The notes beneath the pieces were generated by a model. It was not told the DNA's origin, did no database searches, and was given only the letters and a program-made list of their open reading frames with translations. The position numbers and the translations under genes are program-made. This document shows, piece after piece, positions 26,892-35,790 of a stretch of DNA of 64,000 nucleotides; the first letter of the stretch is position 1, and every line of letters begins with the position of its first letter. Source of the DNA: Clostridioides sp. ES-S-0054-01 (GTDB lineage Bacteria > Bacillota > Clostridia > Peptostreptococcales > Peptostreptococcaceae); contig CP067346.1 of the NCBI GenBank assembly GCA_021561035.1, positions 1,891,001-1,955,000 on the forward strand, read 5' to 3'.

Positions 26892-28460
26892 ATGTCTGGT
26901 ATTACAAATAGTATAAAAGATTTCAGAATGGAGATTAATCAAGATTTCATAGATAAAGCAGAAAGACTAAAACCAAACCTTATAGAGAAATTAGTTAAAC
27001 CTAAGCAAATTGTTAATATTAAAATGGGTAAAAATGATTGGGAAGTTGTAGATACAAAATCAATAAATGAGTTATCTAATATAAGTTTAGGCAAGGGTGA
27101 GAGCATTTGTATTGACTTTGGAAATCACCAAGTGGGATATGTAAGCTTTAAAATAAAGCCAGTAGGTAGCCCACCAGATGCACCTGCCCATTTAAGAATT
27201 AAATTAGGAGAAACACTATGTGAAATAGGAGAGGATAGTTCAACTTACAAAGGAAGTATAAGTGGTAGCTGGATTCAAGAAGAGACTATGCATATAGATA
27301 TTTTACCTGATAAAATTAATATGAAAAGAAGATATGCATTTAGGTATTTGGAAATAAAGGTATTAGATACATCTCCTAAGTATAAAGTAATAGTAGAAGA
27401 TGTGTATTGTAATTTTGTATCATCAGTGGATATGTCAGAGATAAATTATTTATCAAATATTGATGATGACTTAATTCAAATAGATAAAATAGCTTTGAAA
27501 ACTATGCAAGATTGTATGCAAACTGTTTTTGAAGATGGTCCAAAACGTGATAGACGCCTTTGGATAGGAGATTTAAGGCTACAAGCTATAACAAATTATG
27601 AAACTTTTAAAAATAATGATTTAGTAAAAAGATGTTTATATCTTTTCGCAGGGTTAACTCAAAATAGAGGTCAAGTAGGAGCATGTTTGTTTATAGAACC
27701 TAAATTATTAGTGGATGATACTGCTTTATTTGACTATTCATTATTCTTTATATCATGTTTATATGACTATTATGAGGCAACTAAGGATATGGAAGTTTTA
27801 AAAGAATTATGGAAAGTTGCATACATTCAAGTTCAGTTAGCTTTAGAAAGAGTTGGAATTAATGGTGTGGTTTATGATAGTAATGATTGGTGGTGTTTCT
27901 TAGATTGGAAAGAGGGATTAAACAAACAGGCAGGGGCACAAGGAGTATTAATATATACTTTAAAACAAGCTCATAAGTTAGCTGTAATATTAGGCGATAA
28001 TGAAAAAAAAGAAGAGCTTGAGTATGAAATAGACAGAGTGGTTCAAGGTGCTAAAAATCATTTATGGGATGAAAAACAAGGATTCTTTGTAAGTGGCAGT
28101 GAAAAGCAAGTTTCTTGGATATCTCAAATATGGTGTGTTCTTGCTGATGTATTTGATAAAGAAACAAATACAAAGATATTAGATAACTTATTAAATAATC
28201 CACCTGATGTGGATATAGTTACTCCATATGCATATCATCATCTAGTTGAATGTTTAATATTAAATAATAGAAAAGAAAAAGCCCTTGAATGTATAAGAGG
28301 TTATTGGGGTGAAATGGTTAAGGATGGAGCTGATTGTTTCTGGGAGCTATATAATCCAAACGATAAGTTTGTATCTCCTTATGGTTCAAGGATAATAAAC
28401 AGCTATTGTCATGCCTGGAGTTGTACACCGTCTTATTTTATAAGAAAATATTTTGTATAG
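26892..28460 (+). CDS. Alpha-L-rhamnosidase-like glycoside hydrolase (GH78-like)
   Basis: Intracellular glycosidase of 522 aa without a signal peptide. The N-terminal beta-sandwich (1-170) precedes an (alpha/alpha)6 barrel. The segment EDGPKRDRRLWIGDLR matches the catalytic-cleft motif of GH78 rhamnosidases (D-x-P-x-R-D-E-R), but Glu of that motif is Arg here, so substrate or activity may differ. Later aromatic-rich stretches (DSNDWWCFLDWKEG, DCFWELYNP) also fit the family. The chosen ATG has AAGGAG upstream; an in-frame GTG eight codons earlier overlaps it. It forms an operon with the transporter. Confidence 0.82.
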   Translation: MSGITNSIKDFRMEINQDFIDKAERLKPNLIEKLVKPKQIVNIKMGKNDWEVVDTKSINELSNISLGKGESICIDFGNHQVGYVSFKIKPVGSPPDAPAHLRIKLGETLCEIGEDSSTYKGSISGSWIQEETMHIDILPDKINMKRRYAFRYLEIKVLDTSPKYKVIVEDVYCNFVSSVDMSEINYLSNIDDDLIQIDKIALKTMQDCMQTVFEDGPKRDRRLWIGDLRLQAITNYETFKNNDLVKRCLYLFAGLTQNRGQVGACLFIEPKLLVDDTALFDYSLFFISCLYDYYEATKDMEVLKELWKVAYIQVQLALERVGINGVVYDSNDWWCFLDWKEGLNKQAGAQGVLIYTLKQAHKLAVILGDNEKKEELEYEIDRVVQGAKNHLWDEKQGFFVSGSEKQVSWISQIWCVLADVFDKETNTKILDNLLNNPPDVDIVTPYAYHHLVECLILNNRKEKALECIRGYWGEMVKDGADCFWELYNPNDKFVSPYGSRIINSYCHAWSCTPSYFIRKYFV

Positions 28461-28469
28461 ATTGCAGAA

Positions 28470-28498
28470 TAAATAAGAAACTTTTCCAATAGTTTCCT
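28470..28498 (+). terminator. Intrinsic terminator after the glycosidase gene
   Basis: GAAACT and AGTTTC close a short loop, followed by CTTTATT. Weak but well placed, ten bases after the stop. Confidence 0.5.
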
Positions 28499-28598
28499 TT
28501 ATTGATTGAAATAAAAGTTAATATGGTATAATATCTAAAAAGAGAATCTTATCAATTAGAACATATATAGAAACAAGTGACTTAAAAGGAGACGCTAT

Positions 28599-29120
28599 AT
28601 GGAAGAGATAGTAAAGAAAGAGCAAGCAAGTATGAATGATATTTTTTTGTATCTTAAAGCGAAATCAAACTCATTATATAAATTTGTAATATTATATAAT
28701 GAGTTTATCAATAAGCCTAAAGATTATGGGACTGGGGAACTTATAAACATGGCTGAGGTGCATATGCTAACAGCGATTGAAGAAAATCCAGGAATAACTC
28801 CAACTCAATTAGCTAAAATGTGGAATAGAACTAAAGGTGCAATATCTCAGACTATATCTAAATTAGAGAAAAAAGGTTATATAACTAAAGAAAAAAAAGA
28901 AGGAAATGCAAAAACTATATTGCTATATCCGACAACATCAGGAGTAGAGTTAAGTAAGGCACATAAGCTATATGATACCATAGATGTTACAAGAACGTTT
29001 GAATACTTAATCAAAGAATGTACATTAGAGGAAATAGATAGTTTTTATAAAGTAATTGATTTGTTTATTAATTTATTAGAAGAATCTCCACAGGAAAATA
29101 ATGATTCTGAAAAAGAGTAG
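28599..29120 (+). CDS. MarR-family regulator
   Basis: Winged-helix regulator of 173 aa. The wHTH core (about 60-125) reads TAIEENPGITPTQLAKMWNR, TKGAISQTISKLEKKGYITK and then the wing KKEGNAKTILLYPT. It is followed by its own terminator and then by a promoter with a perfect palindrome before the M20/AbgT/PatB operon, so it is the likely repressor of that operon. A TATAAT (28527-28532) precedes it. AAAGGAGA before the ATG. Confidence 0.9.
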   Translation: MEEIVKKEQASMNDIFLYLKAKSNSLYKFVILYNEFINKPKDYGTGELINMAEVHMLTAIEENPGITPTQLAKMWNRTKGAISQTISKLEKKGYITKEKKEGNAKTILLYPTTSGVELSKAHKLYDTIDVTRTFEYLIKECTLEEIDSFYKVIDLFINLLEESPQENNDSEKE

Positions 29121-29228
29121 CTAAGATTGAAACTAAATAGAAAGAAATAGATGATATATAGCTAATATATGGAGGTAGTGATTAAGTATATATTATATGA
29201 AGATAAAATATAATACTTATAGAATTAA

Positions 29229-29267
29229 AAAGTTTAGTGGTTTAAAGTTTAACTGCTAAACTTTTTT
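29229..29267 (+). terminator. Intrinsic terminator of the MarR gene
   Basis: AAGTTTAG and CTAAACTT pair and are followed by T5. The stem carries the same AGTTTAG/CTAAACT half-sites as the palindrome at 29456, so it may also be a secondary operator. Confidence 0.7.
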
Positions 29268-29427
29268 GATGTTTAGAATCTAGTATTATATAATTTGTTA
29301 CAAATAAAAAAATTTCAATAGATTAATATGAAAATAGAAATATAAATAGAAAAATGCTATAACTTATCGACTTAATGCAGAAAAAAATTAAAATGATTGA
29401 GAAAAACAAAAATGAAAACGTTTTATA

Positions 29428-29490
29428 TTGACATGGGGAAAAAGTAGTGCTACTATTTAAATATAGTTTAGACGCTAAACTATATTTAAA
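29428..29490 (+). promoter_or_regulatory. Promoter and perfect palindromic operator of the M20/AbgT/PatB operon
   Basis: TTGACA (29428-29433), 17 bases, TACTAT (29451-29456). Starting at the last base of the -10 element is TTTAAATATAGTTTAG, then ACG, then its exact reverse complement CTAAACTATATTTAAA. The 35-bp palindrome covers the expected transcription start, so a bound protein would block initiation. The MarR protein encoded just upstream is the obvious candidate. Confidence 0.8.
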
Positions 29491-29517
29491 TTATAATAAC
29501 TATTTTAGGGGGATGTT

Positions 29518-30687
29518 ATGAATTTAAAACAATTAAGTGAAAAATATGAAGACTATGTAATTCAGATGAGAAGAGAATTCCATAAGTATCCAGAATTATC
29601 TTTTAAAGAAATAAGAACAGCTCAAAGAATAAGGGAAGAACTACAAAAAATAGGGGTACCTTTTGTATCTATTGAACCAAATATTGTAATAGCTACGATA
29701 AAAGGTAAAAAAGAAGGTAAGACAATTGCAATTAGAGGAGATATAGATGCACTTCCAATGAAAGAAGATTCAGATGTAGAATACAAATCAGAATATGATG
29801 GAATAATGCACTCTTGTGGACATGATGCTCATGGAGCTATGTTACTAGGACTTGCACATATGTTAAATGATATAAAAGAAGATTTAGAAGGTAGAGTATT
29901 ATTAGTTTTCCAAGCAGCTGAGGAAGTTGGTGGAGGACACAATGAGATAATACAGTACTTTAAGGAAAATGGAGGGCCAGATAGATTAATAGCTACTCAT
30001 GTTTGGTCAAATATTGAAGCTGGTAAAATTTCTGTTGAACCAGGACCTCGTATGGCTGGTGGTTCTGGTTGGAGAATAGATATAACAGGTAGAGGTGGTC
30101 ATGGTTCTAGACCGGATCAAAGTATAGACCCGATAAAGCCAGCTTGCGATATAGTTTTAAAAGTATCCTCTATACCAGTTAATCATGTAAGTGTACTAGA
30201 ACAATGTGTTGTACATGCATGTGCAATACATGGAGGAACTACAATAGGAAATATTATTCCAAACAGTGCAGAGGTAATAGGTGGATACAGACATTTTACT
30301 GAAGAGTCAGGTAAAAAAGTGTTTGATACTATAAAGCAAATAAGTAAGGGTGTTGGACAAGTTTACGGAGTGGATGTGAAAGTTACTCATACTGGAGGTA
30401 TAGGACCTGTTATAAATGATGAGGAAGCAGTTAAGATGGCTAAAGAAGTAGTTTCTAATATAGATGGATTAGAGTTAGATCCTTATGAGCCAATATGTGC
30501 ATCAGATTGTTATGGTGAAATATTAAAAGAGTATTCCGGTTTTTATTGTTATCTAGGGGTAGGTAACAAAGAAAAAGGAATAATATATGCACAACATCAT
30601 CCTAAGTACAATATAGATGAAGATACATTAAAGTTAGGTTTAGAATTTATGGCTAAGTATGCAGTTGAATTTTTAAATAAAAAATAA
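29518..30687 (+). CDS. M20 family amidohydrolase (AbgB/aminoacylase type)
   Basis: Metal-dependent amidohydrolase of 389 aa of the IAA-amino-acid hydrolase/aminobenzoyl-glutamate hydrolase group. The metal ligands Cys100, His102 (HSCGHDAHG), Glu135/136 (QAAEEVGGG) and His161 (ATHVW) are present. It hydrolyses an acyl- or aryl-amide of an amino acid. It is the first gene after the palindromic operator and is followed by an AbgT transporter and a C-S lyase-type aminotransferase. Whether the substrate is an N-acyl amino acid, p-aminobenzoyl-glutamate or an N-acetylated cysteine conjugate is not decided by sequence. Confidence 0.9.
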   Translation: MNLKQLSEKYEDYVIQMRREFHKYPELSFKEIRTAQRIREELQKIGVPFVSIEPNIVIATIKGKKEGKTIAIRGDIDALPMKEDSDVEYKSEYDGIMHSCGHDAHGAMLLGLAHMLNDIKEDLEGRVLLVFQAAEEVGGGHNEIIQYFKENGGPDRLIATHVWSNIEAGKISVEPGPRMAGGSGWRIDITGRGGHGSRPDQSIDPIKPACDIVLKVSSIPVNHVSVLEQCVVHACAIHGGTTIGNIIPNSAEVIGGYRHFTEESGKKVFDTIKQISKGVGQVYGVDVKVTHTGGIGPVINDEEAVKMAKEVVSNIDGLELDPYEPICASDCYGEILKEYSGFYCYLGVGNKEKGIIYAQHHPKYNIDEDTLKLGLEFMAKYAVEFLNKK

Positions 30688-30727
30688 TAACTAAAATAAA
30701 TCTAATTTTATAAATGGGGGGATAAAA

Positions 30728-32266
30728 ATGCAAAGTGCATTAAAGGAAGATAAGAAAAAAAGCGGTGGAGGATTTTTAGGGTGGATTGAAAGAGTTGGAA
30801 ATAAAATGCCACATCCACTAGCATTATTTACATATATTACATTGATAGTAGTAGTATTATCTGCAATAGCAAGCTTTTTAGGTTTTTCAGCAACAAGCCC
30901 TGCTACAGGCAAGTTAATAGAAGTTATGAACTTAATAAGTGCAGAAGGTTTAGTACTATTTATGCAAGGGTTTGTTAAGAACTTCCAAAACTTCCCTGTA
31001 CTGGGGGTAGTTCTAGTTATGGCAGTTGCAACAGGGGTTTGTGAAAAAACAGGATTTTTTTCAACTGCTATAAAAATGAGTTTATCAAAAGTTAAGGGGA
31101 ATGCGGTTGTATTTATAATAGCTTTTATAGGAGTATTTGCTAATCAAGCTGGTGATGCTGCTTTCGTATTAGTACCAACTCTTGCAGGGGCAATATTTTA
31201 TGGATTAGGTAGAAATCCATTAGCTGGTATATTTTGTGGATTTGCATCAGTTGGTGGTGGATTTGCAACAGCTGTAATTCCTGGGGGATGGGATGTTACG
31301 CTAACACCAATAACTGTATCAGCAGCTCAAACTATTCAACCTGCGTTTGATATGACATTATTAGCTAGTTATTATGCACTATTTGTGTCTGCATTTATAG
31401 TAGCTATAGTATCAACAATAGTAACTGTTAAATTTATAGAACCTAAATTAGGTAAATATACTGGTAAGCCAGAAGGCATGGATGATAATCAAGGTTTTGA
31501 GGTTACAAAAGAACAAGCAAAAGCAGCGAAGTCAGCAGGTTTTACCGTGTTAGCTTACGTAGCATTATTAGTTGCTTTATGTATACCGGCTAATAGTTTT
31601 TTAAGAAGTCCAGAAGGTTCTTTAATATTTGGGGCACCACTTATGTCTTGCTTACAGTTTTTTATAGTGATACTATTCTTTTTACCAGGGATTGTGTATG
31701 GAATGAAGGTTGGTAAAATCAAGACTGTAAAAGACTTAAATGATATATTATGTCAATCAATGGCAACAATGACACCGTTTATCGTACTTGCAATAGTTAT
31801 AGGTCAGTTCTTAACACTATTTTCAGTGTCTAACCTAGCACAGGTACTAGCTATAAAAGGTGGAGCATTGCTTAACTCATTGCCATTACCACCGCAAGCT
31901 ATAATACTGCTATTTTTGGTGCTAGTAGCATTTATAAATATATTTGTTATAAGTGGAAGTACAAAATGGATGATATTTGGACCAGTATTTGTTCCGATGT
32001 TAATGCAATTAAACATACATCCAGCATTTACTCAGTTTGTATATAGATTAGGGGATTCTGTAACTAATCATTTATCACCATTAAATGCATTCTTTATAAT
32101 ACTTTTAGCAACAGTTCAAAAATACGATAAAAATGCAGGTATGGGAACTATATTCTCAGCTATGATACCTTACACTATAGGATACTTTGCAGTGCTTGCA
32201 GTTTTAGTAGTAGTTTGGATGACAATAGGTATACCAGTAGGAATAGGTGGACAAGTTTGGTTATAA
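30728..32266 (+). CDS. AbgT-family transporter
   Basis: Membrane transporter of 512 aa with about 11-13 hydrophobic segments. The N-terminal GWIERVGNKMPHPLALFTYI and the internal FANQAGDAAFVLVPTLAGAI and SGSTKWMIFGPVFVPMLMQL are AbgT signatures. Characterised members take up p-aminobenzoyl-glutamate or export sulfonamides by ion coupling. Placed between a hydrolase and a lyase, this one most likely imports the conjugate they degrade. GGGGGGAT precedes the ATG. Confidence 0.92.
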   Translation: MQSALKEDKKKSGGGFLGWIERVGNKMPHPLALFTYITLIVVVLSAIASFLGFSATSPATGKLIEVMNLISAEGLVLFMQGFVKNFQNFPVLGVVLVMAVATGVCEKTGFFSTAIKMSLSKVKGNAVVFIIAFIGVFANQAGDAAFVLVPTLAGAIFYGLGRNPLAGIFCGFASVGGGFATAVIPGGWDVTLTPITVSAAQTIQPAFDMTLLASYYALFVSAFIVAIVSTIVTVKFIEPKLGKYTGKPEGMDDNQGFEVTKEQAKAAKSAGFTVLAYVALLVALCIPANSFLRSPEGSLIFGAPLMSCLQFFIVILFFLPGIVYGMKVGKIKTVKDLNDILCQSMATMTPFIVLAIVIGQFLTLFSVSNLAQVLAIKGGALLNSLPLPPQAIILLFLVLVAFINIFVISGSTKWMIFGPVFVPMLMQLNIHPAFTQFVYRLGDSVTNHLSPLNAFFIILLATVQKYDKNAGMGTIFSAMIPYTIGYFAVLAVLVVVWMTIGIPVGIGGQVWL

Positions 32267-32297
32267 AACACATTTAATAATTTTGGGAGGAAAGAAA

Positions 32298-33500
32298 ATG
32301 GAAACAACTGAAGTAAGATACAATTTTGATGAGGTAATAGATAGAAGTGGAACAAACTGCCTTAAATATGATCTTAAGACTCAATTTATGCCAGGGTCTT
32401 CAGAAGATGCACTACCACTATGGGTAGCAGATATGGATTTTGCATGTGCTCCTGAGATAATTAATGCAATGCATGAAAGAATAGACAGAAAAATATTTGG
32501 ATATAGTTCTCAACAAACTGATGATTATTATGAAGCTGTATGCGGATGGTTTAAGAGAAGATTTGATTGGAAAATAGAAAAAGAGAATATATTCTTTAGC
32601 CCAGGGGTTGTACCTGCATTAGGCTTTTTCATACAAATATTGACACAAAAGGGTGATGGTATAATAATAGAAAAACCTGTATACTATCCTTTTGAAGCTA
32701 AGATAACTAATAATGAAAGAAAAGTAGTCAATAGTCCTTTAAAGTTTGAAGATGGTCATTATTCTATGGATTATGATGGATTTGAAGAGTTGGCTAAAGA
32801 TGAAAATAATAAGGTGTTTATATTATGTAGTCCTCATAACCCAGTTGGTAGGGTATGGAAAAAAGAAGAGCTTAGAAAAATAGTAGATATATGTAAGAAA
32901 TATGATTTATGGATAATATCTGATGAAATACACTGTGATATTATTCGTAAAGGTGAAAAGCACATACCATTAGAAGTAGCATGCCCTGATTATAAGGACA
33001 GAATAATAACTTGTACAGCTCCAAGTAAGAGTTTTAACTTAGCTGGTATGCAATTATCAAATATAGTAATAAATAATAAAGAATTACAAGAAAAATGGAT
33101 ACTTGAAACAGATGCTAAATTAGCCATATTCTTACCCAATCCATTTGCAATAGTTGCTACTAAAGTTGCTTATAATGATTGTGAAGATTGGATGAATCAA
33201 GTAAATGAGTATATAGATAACAATATTAAATATGTAGAAGATTTTGTTAATGAGCATATGCCTAAAGTAAAAATGATAAAATCTCAAGGGACTTACTTAG
33301 TTTGGTTAGACTTTAGAGGGTATGGGTTGGATGCAAAACAGCTTGAAGATATAATGTTTAACAAGGCGAAGGTATTGCTAGATGAAGGATACATATTTGG
33401 AGAAGAAGGAGCAGGATTTGAAAGAATAAATGTTGCTTCACCTAGACCAATTATAGAAGAATGTATGAATAGAATAAGAAGTGCATTTGAAGGATTATAA
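32298..33500 (+). CDS. PLP-dependent C-S lyase/aminotransferase, MalY/PatB type
   Basis: Fold-type I PLP enzyme of 400 aa of the MalY/PatB cystathionine beta-lyase-like group. The N-terminal LPLWVADMDFACAPEI, the ISDEIHCDI segment with Asp209, and the PLP lysine Lys244 in TAPSKSFNLAGMQ are diagnostic. Members cleave C-S bonds of cysteine conjugates to pyruvate, ammonia and a thiol. The start has GGGAGGAAAG upstream; an earlier in-frame ATG would overlap the transporter gene. It ends the operon and lies about 180 bp inside the right end of the island. Confidence 0.9.
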   Translation: METTEVRYNFDEVIDRSGTNCLKYDLKTQFMPGSSEDALPLWVADMDFACAPEIINAMHERIDRKIFGYSSQQTDDYYEAVCGWFKRRFDWKIEKENIFFSPGVVPALGFFIQILTQKGDGIIIEKPVYYPFEAKITNNERKVVNSPLKFEDGHYSMDYDGFEELAKDENNKVFILCSPHNPVGRVWKKEELRKIVDICKKYDLWIISDEIHCDIIRKGEKHIPLEVACPDYKDRIITCTAPSKSFNLAGMQLSNIVINNKELQEKWILETDAKLAIFLPNPFAIVATKVAYNDCEDWMNQVNEYIDNNIKYVEDFVNEHMPKVKMIKSQGTYLVWLDFRGYGLDAKQLEDIMFNKAKVLLDEGYIFGEEGAGFERINVASPRPIIEECMNRIRSAFEGL

Positions 33501-33534
33501 AGTAATATCTAAAAATAATATATTTGCGTATTTA

Positions 33535-33577
33535 AAAAAGACTATGCTTTGAAATATTTCAGAGCATAGTCTTTGAA
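33535..33577. terminator. Bidirectional intrinsic terminator at the right end of the island
   Basis: AAAGACTATGCTTTGAAA and TTTCAGAGCATAGTCTTT form a long stem; A-rich on the left and T-rich on the right. It isolates the cargo from the split ATPase gene. Confidence 0.75.
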
Positions 33578-33662
33578 AGTTTTGGGATGATTTTAAAAAA
33601 TTTCAAAGCGTGACTGTTGTTGATAATCTTCACTTAGATGTTTACATTAGAAATGATTTTTT

Positions 33663-34262
33663 CTAAAGTTGCACTTTTATAGATAGAGCATCACCAATAT
33701 CATGTGTAACTAAAATAGTGGACTTATTCTCATTTTTAATAATACTATAAACATCATCACAAACTAATAATCTAGTCTGATAATCAAGAGCTGAAAAAGG
33801 TTCATCTAAAAGTAAAATATCTGGATTTACAGAAAGTGTTCTAATAAGGGCAACTCTTTGTCTCATACCTCCAGATAATTCTTTTGGATACATACTTCTA
33901 AAATCCCATAATCCATAAGTCTTTAAAAGGCTTTCAACTCTATCTAAAGATTTTTTATCTTTTTTGCTTTGAATTTCTAATCCAATAGTTATATTATCCA
34001 TTATATTTCTCCATTCAAGCAAATTATCTTTTTGAAACATATATCCAATATTTCCAGTAATCTTTATATCGCCACTAGTCGGTTTTAAAAGATTAGTAAG
34101 AATATTTAAGATTGTAGATTTACCACTTCCAGAAGGACCAAGCAAAGTTAATATTTCTCCTTCTTTCAAGTTAAAATTGATATCCTTTAATACTTCAAGC
34201 TCGCCTTCCTTAGTGTAGAAGTTCATATTTATATTTTTAACTTCTACTATGTTGTCATTCAT
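33663..34262 (-). pseudogene. 5' fragment of split ABC ATPase gene (SsuB type)
   Basis: First 195 codons of an importer ATPase, followed by four codons of island DNA and a stop. Walker A (LLGPSGSGKST, about 41-51), the Q-loop (YMFQKDNLL), the signature PKELSGGMRQRVAL, Walker B (DILLLDEPFSALD) and the H-loop His (ILVTHDIG) are all present. It lacks the C-terminal tail, which lies 28 kb away beyond attL and joins in frame at the shared core. All catalytic motifs are on this fragment, so a truncated ATPase could still fold, but pairing with the permease would be doubtful. GGGGGTGG precedes the ATG. Confidence 0.88.
33665..33682 (+). repeat. attR of the eut island
   Basis: AAAGTTGCACTTT (attP arm) followed by the core TATAG (33678-33682) and then host DNA ATAGAGCATC. 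The arm is the reverse complement of the attL arm (AAAAGTGCAACT at 5726), so that a circular attP would be a palindrome around the core. Confidence 0.8.
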
Positions 34263-34431
34263 TATGCCACCCCCTATAACTTTTAGCTCGTATATATTAT
34301 GTTATTAACAATATGACCTATTTGTACCATTTTTCATAAATATAATATAAATATTTTGTTTATTTACGTATTTTCTTAGTAACTTGTACGTATAAATTAT
34401 AGATAAATAAATTATAAGGTAGGGGATAAAA

Positions 34432-35790
34432 TTGAGTAACATAATAACTAATTTAATAGAGTCAATATTTACTAATCCAATAACTATATTGTTTTTACTT
34501 GCAATAACTGTATATTCTGTTTTTAAAATACTAGAAAATAACAGAGTATATTCATTTGTAAGTTCAAAATTAGAAGAAATCAATAGAGATTATAAAACGA
34601 GTGAGTTTTATAAAAAGGTAAGGGATGATTACTATGTATATAGTAAAGAAAATCCTTATGCAGACGTAAATATAACTTCATTCATAGAAGAAGTTGTATC
34701 TGATTTAAAGCATAATAATTTGCCATTGTTAGAGAAGATTAGAAGCATAAAAAATTCATCTTCAATAAGTATATTACTTGGAGTTTTAGGTACATTTGTT
34801 GGGCTTTCTGCAATGCTTTTATGTGTTGATACTAAAGACATTATAAATTCACTTCCTTCAACTATTAGTAGTATGCAAACTGCATTTACAACTAGTATAT
34901 TTGGAGTTGTATTTTCTCTAATTATAGGTTACTTTACTAAGATAAAAGATTGTGAACATGTTTTGATACAAATAATGTTAAAGTCTGAAAATTTATTAAC
35001 ATCTGAGATAACTCATTTTAAATCAGAAAGAATGGATTTAAAAGTAGAAGATGTAAAAAATACTATAAAACAAATAAGTAAGTCTATAGAAGCTATTGAA
35101 AAATTTGATAAAATATCTAAAGATTTAAATGACTTTAATGATGAATTTATCAGCGGTATAGAAGCTTTAAAAAGCCTTCTAGAAGGTTCTCAGAGTTCTA
35201 TTAAGACATTTGACCAGAGTGTAAGAAAATTAGATAAACAGTTTAATATTTTAAATCTAAAATTTGTAAAGTTGTTTGATAAATACGATAATCAAGATAA
35301 TATAAATAAAGAGATTTTATTTGACATAAAAGAATCTTCAAAAAATATATATAATGCGACTGAAAGCCAGTTCAAAATTAGAGATTATATAAAAAATATA
35401 AATGCAGGATTTGCTCTATATGAAAGAAGTGCTCAAGATTTATTAACTAAATTAATGACTCATGAAAGTAAAATATCTCAAAATCAAAAAATCCTTTTAG
35501 ATGAAAAATTTACATTAGATGACTCAATAAAAAATCTTTCAAGTATTATTGAAAACTTTTCTAATGACCTACAAGTTAAACTGGATATAATGTTTGAGAA
35601 TTCTTTAGATATTCAAGATAAGTTAGATGTTATGTTTAATAATTCTTTTATGCACGATGAAGTTCCTCTTGATAGTGAAGAATTATTTAATGATGATGTT
35701 GATAGTGTATTTAATCCTTTTAGTGAGGAGATTTATGAGATAGAAGGTAAAGAAATAAAGGTCGTAGGTGAGGATGAGTTAAATGAATAA
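34432..35790 (+). CDS. MotA/TolQ/ExbB-superfamily protein, ZorA-like
   Basis: Membrane protein of 452 aa with three hydrophobic segments (about 13-33, 111-131 and 153-169). The second and third contain ILLGVLGTFVGLSAML and TSIFGVVFSLIIGY, the conserved channel helices of the MotA/ExbB family. A long predicted coiled-coil tail (about 195-430) extends into the cytoplasm, as in ZorA. It overlaps the start of an OmpA-domain partner by eight bases. The start is TTG with AGGTAGGGG upstream. It probably forms a proton-driven stator with the partner; no flagellar genes are nearby and no ZorC or ZorD follows. Confidence 0.82.
   Translation: MSNIITNLIESIFTNPITILFLLAITVYSVFKILENNRVYSFVSSKLEEINRDYKTSEFYKKVRDDYYVYSKENPYADVNITSFIEEVVSDLKHNNLPLLEKIRSIKNSSSISILLGVLGTFVGLSAMLLCVDTKDIINSLPSTISSMQTAFTTSIFGVVFSLIIGYFTKIKDCEHVLIQIMLKSENLLTSEITHFKSERMDLKVEDVKNTIKQISKSIEAIEKFDKISKDLNDFNDEFISGIEALKSLLEGSQSSIKTFDQSVRKLDKQFNILNLKFVKLFDKYDNQDNINKEILFDIKESSKNIYNATESQFKIRDYIKNINAGFALYERSAQDLLTKLMTHESKISQNQKILLDEKFTLDDSIKNLSSIIENFSNDLQVKLDIMFENSLDIQDKLDVMFNNSFMHDEVPLDSEELFNDDVDSVFNPFSEEIYEIEGKEIKVVGEDELNE

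Larger units (their letters stand above)
5717..33682. mobile_element. 27,961-bp att-bounded island carrying the eut operon
   Basis: Bounded by attL and attR and inserted in an SsuB-type ATPase gene. It contains a large serine recombinase next to attL, the full eut operon, an AraC/MFS/glycosidase cluster and a MarR/M20/AbgT/PatB cluster. I find no conjugation, replication, capsid or tail genes, so it can at most excise and integrate; transfer would need help. Evidence for the ends is the shared core, the inverted arms and exact in-frame restoration of the host gene when the flanks are joined. Whether it is fixed in the species or still excises cannot be told from sequence alone. Confidence 0.8.

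Noticed and set aside
5726..33678. Interpretation of AAAAGTGCAACT/AGTTGCACTTTT as an inverted repeat for DNA inversion
   Set aside because: Inversion would not restore the ATPase gene. The direct TATAG cores do restore it, in frame, so the inverted arms are better read as the two halves of attP.
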